Source: Glebionis coronaria (taxonomy: Eukaryota > Streptophyta > Magnoliopsida > Asterales > Asteraceae). Taken from it: 64,000 bases of DNA. This document shows positions 47,374 through 56,851 of this stretch, piece after piece. Under the pieces are notes generated by a model. The model did not search any database. It worked only from the letters and a program-made list of their open reading frames with translations, and was not told the DNA's origin. Location: NCBI GenBank assembly GCA_025667525.1, contig JANFOE010002254.1, positions 124,001 to 188,000 of the forward strand. Reading direction: 5' to 3'. Made by a program: the position numbers and the translations under genes. The first letter of the stretch is position 1; every line of letters starts with the position of its first letter.

Positions 47374-50300
47374 GTTACTCCATACCAGGAACCTAATCTA
47401 GGTATTGTTGATAGTGGTTGCTCCAGGAGCATGACTGGCAATAAAAGTCTTCTCTCTAACTTTGTACCATTTCATGGAGGCAAGGTCTATTTTGGTGGAG
47501 GTGAAGGCAGAATCACTGGCAAAGGAATGATAAAGACTCCAAATCTAAATTTTGAGCAGGTCTACTATGTGGAAGCACTTCAACACTTCAACTTGATATC
47601 GGTCTCTCAGATTTGTGACAAGAAGCAGTTTGTACTCTTCATCGATACTGATGCACTTGTGCTTTCCAAAGATTTTCAGCTTCCGGATGACTCACAAGTT
47701 TTACTCAGAATCCCTAGAAGACACAATCTATATATTATCAAGTTGAATGAAGTCAACCCTACTGGTCAACTAGCATGTCTGGTTGCAAAAGCCTCAGAAG
47801 ATGAAGCCACTAAATGGCACCGAAGGATGGGACATGTGAACTTCAAGACCATTCACAAACTTGCCAATATGAATCTGGTCTCTGGTTTACCTCCCAAGAT
47901 GTTTAGAAATGATATAAATTGTATTGCCTGCAGCAAAGGCAAACAACACAAAGCATCCTTCAAGGCCATTACTGCTTTAAGTCTTATTACTGAACCATTG
48001 CAGCTTCTACACATGGACTTATTTGGTCCTACTTCCATCAGAAGCATTGACCACAAGCAATTTTGTTTGCTGGTGACTGATGGTTATATCAGGTTTGCGT
48101 GGGTATTCTTCATGGCTGCCAAGAGTGAGACCTACTCAATTCTTCGAGATTTTCTTACCTTAATAGAGAATCAGTTGTCCAAGAAAGTTAAAGGTATTCG
48201 ATGCGACAATGGAACCGAGTTTAAAAATAGAGACCTCATCGCACTTTGCAATGCTAAGGGCATCAAAAGAGATTATAGTGCTGCTCGGACTCCTCAACAG
48301 AATGGTGTGGCAGAAAGAAAGAATCGGACACTAATAGAAGCAGCAAGAACTATGCTTGCGGATTCCAAGCTTCCGACCATGTTCTGGACAGAAGCTGTTA
48401 ATACTGCAAGTTATGTTTTGAATAGGGTTTCTATTACCAATCCACACAAGAAAACACCTTATGAGCTGCTCACGGGCAAAGTTCCAAATATTGCTCATTT
48501 GAAGCCTTTTGGGTGTCCAGTCACCATTCTGAATACTAGTGACTATTTGGGGAAGTTTGACGGCAAGGCTGATGAAGGATACATTGTGGGATATTCAGCT
48601 CATTCTCGGGCATATCGTGTCTACAATCTTCAAGCCAAACGGATAATTGAAACTATTAATCTCAGGTATTTTGAGGAGAAGACAAACATACAAGGAAAAG
48701 GTCCAGAATGGTATTTTGATCTTGATTATCTTAGTGATTCGTTAGGATATTTTCGTTTCAAAACTAACCATGATGCAGGACCACAAGTGTTTGCAACTTC
48801 TAGTACTGGTGTTCCTTCTAGTCTTTCTGATTCAGATGATGAGGATGACATTTTTGTGGTTCCATCCTATTCCACCACGGTCTCTCCTACTCCTCCTAGT
48901 GATGCAACTCCATTGGATGTACAGGATTCCCAAGCAGCTCTTGACACTCTTCTTAAGCAACAATAAGAAGCTACTAAAGCAGCTTCTCAAGGTAGTTTTG
49001 AGTTTCCCTTGGTTGAGCCTACTGACAAAGTTGCTCCTGGTACTCCAGCTTCTGCTCCTAGTGCTAGCCTCTCTACTACTGGTACACCGGCTAGTGAGTC
49101 TGCTTCCAATACACGTTTCTCCAGTCCTTCTGATTTGGGGAACCATGAAAAGAAGTCTTCTACCAAGCTGGATGGTATTCATAAACAACCGGTAGACGGG
49201 ATTTTCCAAAATGCTTCATATGATGCTGATTTTGTTGGAGATCTCAATAACATGGCACCAGAAGTGGAGGTTTCTTCCAATCCAGTCTTGCAATCACATA
49301 AAGATCATCCTACCACTCAAATTATTGGAGATCCTGGTTCTACCGTCAAGACACGCAGAATGCAGCAGAAGGCCTCGTTTGATCATCATGCTCTTGTGGG
49401 CTATATTGAGGATCAAAAGCGTAATAATCATACGGACTTTCAACACTGTTTGTTTGCTTGTTTTCTTTCACAGGTGGAACCTAGGTCTGTTTCTCATGCT
49501 CTTGAGGATCAAAGTTGGGTGGAGGCTATGCAGGAGGAAATGCAGCAATTCTTGTTTCAGAATGTTTGGGTTCTGGTTGATTTACCAGATGGGAAGACAG
49601 CTATCAATACCAAATGGATTCTCAAAAACAAGAAGGATGCACGGGGAATTGTTATGAGGAATAAAGCTAGGCTTGTCGCACAAGGACACACTTAGATTGA
49701 GGGCATTGACTATACTGAAGTCTTTGCGCCTGTTGCCAGGATCGAGGCCATTCGTCTGTTTTTGGCTTTTGCTTCGTATGTTGGCTTTACGGTGTTCCAG
49801 ATGGATGTCAAGAGTGCATTTCTCTATGGAAAAATTGACGAGGAAGTTTATGTTACTCAACCTAAGGGGTTTGTTGATCCACTTCATCCCAAGAAAGTCT
49901 ACAAGGTGGTCAAGGCTCTTTATGGGTTACATCAGGCTCCTAGAGCTTGGTATGAGCGTCTCTCCACTTTCTTGTTAAAGAATGGCTATAGAAGAGGTAC
50001 TATTGACAAAACACTATTTCTTCGGCGGAATTCCAAGGATATTATCCTTGTTCAGGTTTATGTGGACGACATTATCTTTGGTTCTACAAGGAAGTAGTGG
50101 TGTGATGAGTTTGAACACTTGATGAAAGGCGAATTTCAGATGAGTGCCATGGGAGAACTGTCATTTTTCCTTGGTCTTCAGGTCAAGCAACAATCGGATG
50201 GGATTTTCATCAGTCAAGATAAATATGTTCATGAGATTCTTCAGAAGTTTGACATGGATCCTCTTAGACCAGCATCAACTCCTTATGAAGTTGCTAAAAT

Positions 50301-51000
50301 CAAACTTAAGAATGAGCCAGATCCCCCGGTAAATGTTCACATGTATAGGTCTATGATTGGCTCTCTCATGTATTTGACTGCATCACGTCCGGACATTATG
50401 TTTGCAGTAAGTGCTTGTTCTAGACACCAGGTGACTCCAACGGTTTCGAACTTAAATGCAGTGAAGAAGATTTTCAAGTATATCAAGGCTCAACCTAAAT
50501 TGGGTCTATGGTATCCTAGAGAATCTCCCTTTGTTCTTGAAGCCTATAGTGATAGTGATTATGTTGGTGCTAATAATGATAGGAAGTATACTACTGGTGG
50601 TTGTCAATTTTTGGGTCGTCGGCTTATTTCATGGCAATGTAAGAAACAGACAATCGTGGCTACTTCTTCAACAGAAGCTGAATACGTTGCGGCTGCTAGT
50701 TGTTGTGGTCAAGTTTTATGGATCCAAAATCAGATGTTGGACTATGGGTTCAATTTTATGAATACCAAAATTTTTATTGACAATCAAAGCACTATTTGCA
50801 TTGTGAAGAATCCTGTATTTCATCAGCGGACGAAGCATATTGAGATTCGGCATCATTTTATACGCGATGCAAATGAGAAGAAGCTGATACAGGTTCTTAA
50901 AGTTCATACGGATGACAATGTTGCTGATTTGCTGACTAAAGCATTTGATGGTCCTCGGTTTAACCACTTGGTGGTTCATATTGGGATGGTCAATCCGTGA
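47374..51000 (+). pseudogene. Sirevirus-2 pol: protease, integrase, RT, RNase H (three in-frame stops)
   Basis: All domains lie in one frame. Protease has VDSGCSRSMTGN (47,407 on). Integrase has WHRRMGHVNFKTIH with CIACSKGKQH (zinc finger), then DDE residues in LLHMDLFGP, IRCDNGTEFK and QQNGVAERKNRTL. A Ser/Thr-rich linker follows. Reverse transcriptase has [30 protein letters not shown] and [12 protein letters not shown] (YVDD at 50,059-50,070). RNase H has YSDSDYVG, STEAEYVAA, FIDNQST and DDNVADLLTKAFD. Stops interrupt at 48,964 (TAA), 49,693 (TAG) and 50,095 (TAG), the last two inside reverse transcriptase. The natural end is TGA at 50,998. Order protease-integrase-RT-RNase H is diagnostic of Ty1/copia. 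Confidence 0.95.
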
Positions 51001-51621
51001 GGTCTAGGATTGAGGGGAGGCAAAGCCTAAGGGGAGGCTTTGTGTACATATTAGGTCAGTCTAACGTATTCATAGTATTTAACAACATAATTTCTTGGTT
51101 ATGGTGGTGTGTGGTGCTTCTGATGGAGGATTTTTGCTCTCTTCTGGTGGATATGGCCTTATATGACTGGCTTCTGGTCCACCTTGGTCAGCTTCTAGTT
51201 ATGCTTGGTTGTCTTCTGGTGGTTTGAAATCTTTCCATGTCTAGTGGTGTTTGACTATTGGTACTGGTACTGGTCTGGCTACTGTTCATTCCTTTTGTCC
51301 TTTGTTAATCACGTTTTGCTCCTGGTCTGACTATTGTGTACTTTGACTTTTGGTCAACGCTCCCAATACTGGTATTTACAAGTTTGAATTCAGCAAATAA
51401 ATTGGGGGTAAGTTATTATGGGCAAGTGGTTAGTATGCCATTATGGCTTAATTTGAAAGGGCAACCCCCCATTAATAGGGGTCAATGAACAGTTACTACT
51501 TTCTTCCTATATGGTCAACATACACCCTTGACTCACTCATTACAATTAAAACACACACACAAACCACTTCTACTCTTTACATCCCAATCCAAATCCTTCT
51601 TCCATCCATTCATCAAGATCC
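51001..51621 (+). other. Sirevirus-2 spacer between pol and extra ORF
   Basis: It contains two polypurine copies (TTGAGGGGAGG, 51,010-51,020, and AAGGGGAGG, 51,029-51,037). The second lies in the loop of an 8-bp hairpin (CAAAGCCT/AGGCTTTG). Many CTGGT motifs follow (51,135-51,370). A TATA-like CCTATATGG lies at 51,507-51,515, followed by an 80-nt C- and A-rich leader directly before the ATG of the next ORF. Confidence 0.7.
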
Positions 51622-54600
51622 ATGGCTGCTCTTGCTTACCAACCTGCTCATAATCGTGTTGCTTATCTGGGTGATGGTCCAAATCGTGAACATTTTGCTG
51701 ACATCTTGGAGTTTATTGAAGATTCTAACTTAAGGTTTGCATTTACTGTTTGTCCTACCATATATGATAGTGTGGTACGTCAATTTTGGGCGTCTGCTGA
51801 GCTTGTGAATGTGGCTGGACGTCCACGAGCACTCCATGCTACCATAGATGGACGTGCTTATGTGGTAACTGAAGCGTCTATTCGCTCTTCTCTTCATCTT
51901 CAGGATGAGGGGGGTGTTGTATCACTTCCCAATTCGGAAGTATTAGAGGGTATGGCTGCCATAGGTTATGAACATGGGGGGAAGTTTAACTTCCAAAAGA
52001 ATAGGTTTTCCCCTCAGTGGAAGCTTCTGGTTCACTATTTAATCCATTGTATGAGTCCCAAGTCGGGGAGTTGGGATGCGTTCCCTACTCCTTTGGCTAC
52101 CGGTCTTATATGTTTAGCCCAGGGTAGAGTGTTTAATTTTTCTCATTATTTATTTGAGGGGATGGCTAGTAATTTGTCTACTGCTGGTTCGAGGAAGAAA
52201 TTTCTTATGTACCCTAGGTTTCTTCAACAAATACTTGTTTGCATTCCACGTGATAGGGCTGAGCATGTGCCATCTAAACTTACAGCGAAAGTGTATTACA
52301 ATATGATGAATGGGTTTACTGGGGATTGGAGGCCCCTGACTGAAGCCATGATGGGGTTGGCTCAGGGTCCTATGGGTCAGGAGGAGGAGGCTCCTGAGTT
52401 GGTTGTGTTAGATGATGACCCCATGGAGGAGGAGGAGGCTCCTACTGTTGGTGCCACTCCTGTGGTAGAGGAGGAGCTAGTTGAGGAGGTGGTGGTTGAA
52501 AAACCATCCCCTTCCAAGGCTGGTCCTTCCTCCGTTCCACACCAGTCTCCTTTTGTGGAGACTCCACCTCCTAGCCCTGCCCCACACTCGACTGATATCC
52601 CGTTTGATGCTGGTTCTCCACAGGTTGACCCACATGTTGCTTCGGGCTCCCGTGATGCTTTCCCTGATCCAAGTTCTCTTGGTGGGCAGGCGGAGGAGCC
52701 TACTACACTGACATCTTTGCTCGATCTTATGCACAGGTACCATGAGAGGATGCTTTGTTTGGAAGCTGACTTAAACCAACATCGGAAGCTTACAAGGGAG
52801 TTTGTTCTTCCTCTGGCTGATCGCATTAAGGTGTTGGAGAATCAACAACGTCGTCGCAAGAAGCATGTGGTTCTTTCAGATTCTGAGGATGAGGGTGCGG
52901 AGAATGTTGAGGATGGCTTGACGTTATTGGCAAAGGCTGCCTTTGCTGATAAAGTTTATGATGATCTGCCCGGTCCTCCAATGTCCTCCAATGTTCCTTC
53001 TCCTAGTGCTATTCCCCCTTCTATGGGTGGTGATTCTGATGCTGCTGATGGTTCTCATGCTGGTCCCTCTCATGATCCGAAGGGAAAAGCCCCAATGACT
53101 GATTCTCCATCTCCAACTCGCAAGCGTACTCGTCGACAGATTGAAGAAGAAAGGCTTGGTGAAGAGGCTGCTCGTCGAGTGCAGGCTGAGATTGATGAGG
53201 AGGATAGGGCTGCTGAGGAAGAGCTTCGTGAGCGAAGGCGTGCGCAAATTCAGCATGATGCTATGCACTGGACTGATGGTGAATGGATGCAAGTGTTGAC
53301 TGTTCTCACTCGGGATTATGCTCAGTTTAAAGATCTGTTGGGTGATGATGTTGATGAACACAATTGTATTCCACGTGCTATGGTGATGATGCGTAAACAT
53401 CAGTTGGCTCTTGCTGAAGAACTAAAGAAACAGCGAAGGAACAGACCTCTCTCTCGGACTGAGCAGCGCCAGCAGATGCAACGTTACGTGAAATATCAAT
53501 CTGCTGCTCATTTCAATGCTCCGTGGTCTTGGGCTCGGGTGAGAGCTTTGACATTTGATGAGCTTAAGGTCCTTTATGAGAAGATGGTGAAGCGTCAGAG
53601 TCAACCTATTCCCGAAAGATTTATTTACCATCCTCGTGGTGTGACTGCTTCTATGCCTGCTGAGTCTACTGGTCCTTCGTCTGTACCCACTCCTAGTTCT
53701 GATGGTAGTCCTTATGGTTCTATTGCTACTTCTGTTGGTCCTTCTACTACACCCTTGGTTGCTCCTATTGGTTCTACTGCTGGTCCTGCTACTACAATCT
53801 TTGTTACTACCACCACCACTCATGCTTCCACCACCACACCTGTTACTACTACCACCACCCATGTTCCTGCAAGCACTTTTGTTGATCCCACCATACCTAC
53901 TGCTGCTACATCTGATGTGCCATCTCCATCACCACAAGTTTCTGCCACACAACCTAATCCTACTTCTGATGCAGCTCCTAGTGGTTCTTTGGGTGGACAT
54001 GTTCATGAGTCTACTTCTACTGCTTCCCCTGTTGTTGCTGAAGTTAAGGTGAAGGTTGAATCCACTCCTTCGGCTCCCACGCCTCGACGTTCCACTCGCC
54101 AGAAACTTGCTCGTCGTGTTCGCCGTGGTAAATCAGTTCCTTTTGAGAAGCGTGATTCTGAGAACTTAATTGATGCAGCTTCTGATAGCGATTCTGACTT
54201 ACCTTTGGGCAATGGAAGCATTACGGGTTATACGGTTGAGAGTTCTACAACACTTCCTGGTGGCGTCTCCCATCGGATTACTTTGAGTGATGGGACTGTG
54301 CGATTGGTAACGGGTTTGCAGGGTGTGTTATCGTGGGCTGACCGTATGGATCTTATGGCATTGTTTGGGCTTGTTGATTCTAGTATGCCGTTTAACCCCA
54401 TGGCGGTGTCTTCCTGGCCTGGTATCCGTCTTTGGGCCGATCTCAAGCTGATGTTGGATCCTCCTCCAACTGCTACTGTTTTGGGCATCTGGAAGGATCA
54501 AATGCAATGGGAGATTATTCGCTGGAAGCTTTATGCTGGATGTGGAGTTCATGTGTTGGAATTAGGTTCTGGTCATGTGGTGTTTATGTTGACGGATGTT

Positions 54601-54759
54601 GTGTATCCTTTGACTATTTCTTCCATGGAAGCAATGTTGGCAAGTCACTTGCAGATTTCTACTGCTCCTTCTGGGAATGAGTCGAGTATGGCTACGGCTT
54701 TGGTTGAGGGTATTCAAGCACGGTTGCTAGCGGATAAGAAGGCAGCTTCTGGTGTGTAA
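51622..54759 (+). CDS. Sirevirus extra ORF downstream of pol (1045 aa, intact)
   Basis: The ORF begins at an ATG in good plant context (AAGATCCATGGCT) and runs to TAA at 54,757. The N-terminal domain has LRFAFTVCPTIYDSVVRQFW, DGRAYVVTEASIRSSLHLQD, HYLIHCMSPKSGSWDAF and YPRFLQQILV, each with a counterpart in the Sirevirus-1 ORF. A Pro/Ser/Glu-rich middle with a coiled coil, KGKAPMTD, an Arg/Glu-rich helix (EEERLGEEAARRVQAEIDEE), a helical block and a Thr/Ser/Pro-rich linker follow. The C-terminal domain has GIRLWADLKLML, IWKDQMQWEIIRWKLYAGCG and a conserved hydrophobic end. No signal peptide or transmembrane span is visible. A basic patch (TPRRSTRQKLARRVRRGKS) could be a nuclear or nucleic-acid binding signal. 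Function unknown. It is intact although pol in the same copy is not. Confidence 0.88.
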   Translation: MAALAYQPAHNRVAYLGDGPNREHFADILEFIEDSNLRFAFTVCPTIYDSVVRQFWASAELVNVAGRPRALHATIDGRAYVVTEASIRSSLHLQDEGGVVSLPNSEVLEGMAAIGYEHGGKFNFQKNRFSPQWKLLVHYLIHCMSPKSGSWDAFPTPLATGLICLAQGRVFNFSHYLFEGMASNLSTAGSRKKFLMYPRFLQQILVCIPRDRAEHVPSKLTAKVYYNMMNGFTGDWRPLTEAMMGLAQGPMGQEEEAPELVVLDDDPMEEEEAPTVGATPVVEEELVEEVVVEKPSPSKAGPSSVPHQSPFVETPPPSPAPHSTDIPFDAGSPQVDPHVASGSRDAFPDPSSLGGQAEEPTTLTSLLDLMHRYHERMLCLEADLNQHRKLTREFVLPLADRIKVLENQQRRRKKHVVLSDSEDEGAENVEDGLTLLAKAAFADKVYDDLPGPPMSSNVPSPSAIPPSMGGDSDAADGSHAGPSHDPKGKAPMTDSPSPTRKRTRRQIEEERLGEEAARRVQAEIDEEDRAAEEELRERRRAQIQHDAMHWTDGEWMQVLTVLTRDYAQFKDLLGDDVDEHNCIPRAMVMMRKHQLALAEELKKQRRNRPLSRTEQRQQMQRYVKYQSAAHFNAPWSWARVRALTFDELKVLYEKMVKRQSQPIPERFIYHPRGVTASMPAESTGPSSVPTPSSDGSPYGSIATSVGPSTTPLVAPIGSTAGPATTIFVTTTTTHASTTTPVTTTTTHVPASTFVDPTIPTAATSDVPSPSPQVSATQPNPTSDAAPSGSLGGHVHESTSTASPVVAEVKVKVESTPSAPTPRRSTRQKLARRVRRGKSVPFEKRDSENLIDAASDSDSDLPLGNGSITGYTVESSTTLPGGVSHRITLSDGTVRLVTGLQGVLSWADRMDLMALFGLVDSSMPFNPMAVSSWPGIRLWADLKLMLDPPPTATVLGIWKDQMQWEIIRWKLYAGCGVHVLELGSGHVVFMLTDVVYPLTISSMEAMLASHLQISTAPSGNESSMATALVEGIQARLLADKKAASGV

Positions 54760-55735
54760 GGTGACTGGGTTGTAAGTGTTTATACTTTGAATTTTTGTTC
54801 TTATTTTGATTCTTTTCACCAATATGTACAGTGATTTGTGAATTTCATTCTTTATAGTAAAAAAAAAAAAAACAAATCAATAGTTTAAAAAATAAGAAAA
54901 AGGAAAAAAAATATATATTTTTTATATAATATCTGCTTATACTTTAAACACAGTTTAGCTTTTATACTTGTACATAATATCCCTTGGCTGTTTCACAATG
55001 TGGTTCCTGGTTTGACTGTGTTCTGGTACTTGGTTTCACCTGGTGTTGGACGTGGTCCACACAACCACTGGTTCTCAACTTACCATGTCTAATCGACAAG
55101 AAAAGGTTGATTCACCTTGAGGGTACGGCTCCTGGTGCGATTCACAAATCCGTTGATGGTTGCCAGGTTACCCAAAACTGGATGGTTTTCACTTGCCATA
55201 GTCTTGGACTGAAAAGTGGCTAATCCAAGGGGGTACGGCTCTTGGTAAAGATCTTATCAAATCCGTTGATAGCTGTAATAGCTTGCTTAAAGCTATAGGG
55301 TGTTCAACTCACCGATGCTTCATTGCTAAGAGTTGGCGAGTCCAGAGGGGTACGGCTTCTGGTAAAGACGCATCAAATCCGTTGATGGCTGTGATGGTTT
55401 GCCTAAAATCATCAGGGTACTCCCACTCACCATTGATTCACGTTCTAAGAGTTGGGCTGGGTTCTAGTCTCCCAGGGTGATGCTTATTCCACCAGAATGA
55501 CTAGCTAGCCCAAGAGCGAGCAGCTACTTGGTAAAGGCTCATCAAATCTGCTCATGTTGCTGAAAAGATTCAACCTGATGCTGATTTGTTACAAGCTTTG
55601 GAGAAGCTTCTAGTGTTTCATGCGGCTGTTCTTCTGATTCTTATCTTGTTGATGATGCTATTTGTTTTGCTGATACAATCCTCGGGCTTTCTTTGCACGT
55701 TTTCCAGGAAACTTGAAATCAACAGGTCAAATTCA
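54760..55735 (+). other. Sirevirus-2 spacer between extra ORF and 3' LTR
   Basis: Non-coding, with a probable poly-A-rich segment near 54,860-54,920, then a tandem repeat block listed separately. No ORF with family resemblance. Confidence 0.75.
55121..55560 (+). repeat. 110-117 bp tandem repeats before the Sirevirus-2 3' LTR
   Basis: Units start with GGGTACGGCT(C/T)(C/T)TGGT at 55,121, 55,231 and 55,348. A decayed fourth copy lies near 55,520. Each contains CAAATCCGTTGATGGCTGT-like sequence, and later units contain CTAAGAGTTGG. Confidence 0.85.
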
Positions 55736-55736
55736 A

Positions 55737-55750
55737 GTTTAGGGGAGGAT
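55737..55750 (+). other. 3' polypurine tract of Sirevirus-2
   Basis: GTTTAGGGGAGGAT precedes the LTR start TGTAAGGAAC. It is nearly identical to the Sirevirus-1 tract. Confidence 0.9.
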
Positions 55751-56211
55751 TGTAAGGAACATTGTAATAGTTATATGTAATAGGTAGACTAGGAGGTATG
55801 TAGTTCCTCCTGGTCCTAGTCGTAGTAGGAGCAAGTCCTGCTCCTGGTCCTAGTCGAAGTCAACTTTATTATTTACTTAATATTCTGTTAGGATATGCAT
55901 GAGATATGTTAGGAAAGGATATGCATATCAGTTTTACACGTTTTCTTTAATGATGTATTAGGGTTTCCTTGTAGTATAAAAGGAACCTTAGGCAGAAGGG
56001 TTAGACACACCTTCACAAAACGTAGTTCTAGTCATTATCAATATTAGAAATCCTTAGAAAGGATCAAGTCTTTATAGTTATTCTGTTTCTCTTGATTATA
56101 TTTATATTCTACATTCATATGTATAGAGTCTCTTTGTGATTTGACTTGTGATTACAGAAGTCATTCACCGGTCCTGACAGGCTGCAAGATCTACATCTAG
56201 TAGACCCAACA
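55751..56211 (+). repeat. 3' LTR of Sirevirus-2
   Basis: 461 bp, TGTAAGGAAC...CCCAACA, followed by the duplicate AAATG (56,212-56,216). By eye it is identical to the 5' LTR except for two substitutions near the start and one 3-bp deletion. Confidence 0.95.
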
Positions 56212-56216
56212 AAATG

Positions 56217-56851
56217 GAAACTTACTTGAAATTAAAGGAATTTAAGGTGCAAGACAAGGTAATTAAATTTGACAAGTAATTAAATGACAAGGTAATTAAA
56301 AGTGGAAGAACTAATTGTCACTATTAGCCAACAAAATGAAAATGATTAACATCTAATCTATATATAGGACAGGATTAAGGGGTGCTTAGGAAGCTTCCTC
56401 CACTCTTTCCTTTTCTCTTAATTGCATCATTAGGCCATTCCTTCTTAATCTCTTTGTTAATTGCACCATTAGTCCTTAAGCCTTTAAATCTTCTTTAATC
56501 TTGGACTTTAATGACTTTTGGCTCGGGATTTCTTGGAACTCGTCTTTTAATTCTTCAATAAAGTAGACTTGAGTTTTTCGGCTTTTGATAAACTTCCGTC
56601 TTTTGACTTTTTCTTCGATAAATCTTCAAAATTGGTCTTGGACTTCCGTTTCTCGACTTTATCTTTCGTCTTTTTCTTCGATAAAAGCCCGTGAATGCCC
56701 GTGTTTTCTCCACTTTTCACAATTTCGTCCTAAATCACAACAAAAACACAAACCACGCATAATTCCGACATAAAAGACATAAAATACATGTTTTGGCTCG
56801 GTTATTATTGTAATTAAGTGGTAAAAAGGATGGGTGTTTACACACCTATCA
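56217..56851 (-). repeat. 3' LTR of the Athila-like element, proximal part
   Basis: This continues the LTR interrupted at 44,098 and aligns with 63,594 to the window end. It ends CACCTATCA on the + strand, so on the - strand the LTR begins TGATAGGTGTG next to a polypurine tract. The reconstructed LTR length is about 1.88 kb. Confidence 0.88.

Larger units (their letters stand above)
44099..56211 (+). mobile_element. Sirevirus-2: full-length young Ty1/copia element with extra ORF
   Basis: Complete structure: 5' LTR (44099-44562), Met-tRNA primer site (44565-44577), gag (44636-47318), pol (47374-51000), spacer, extra ORF (51622-54759), tandem-repeat spacer, polypurine tract, 3' LTR (55751-56211) and 5-bp target duplication AAATG. 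The LTRs differ only by two substitutions in the first ten bases and one 3-bp indel, so insertion was recent. Despite this, gag has a frameshift and a stop, and pol has three in-frame stops, while the extra ORF is intact. Confidence 0.95.
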
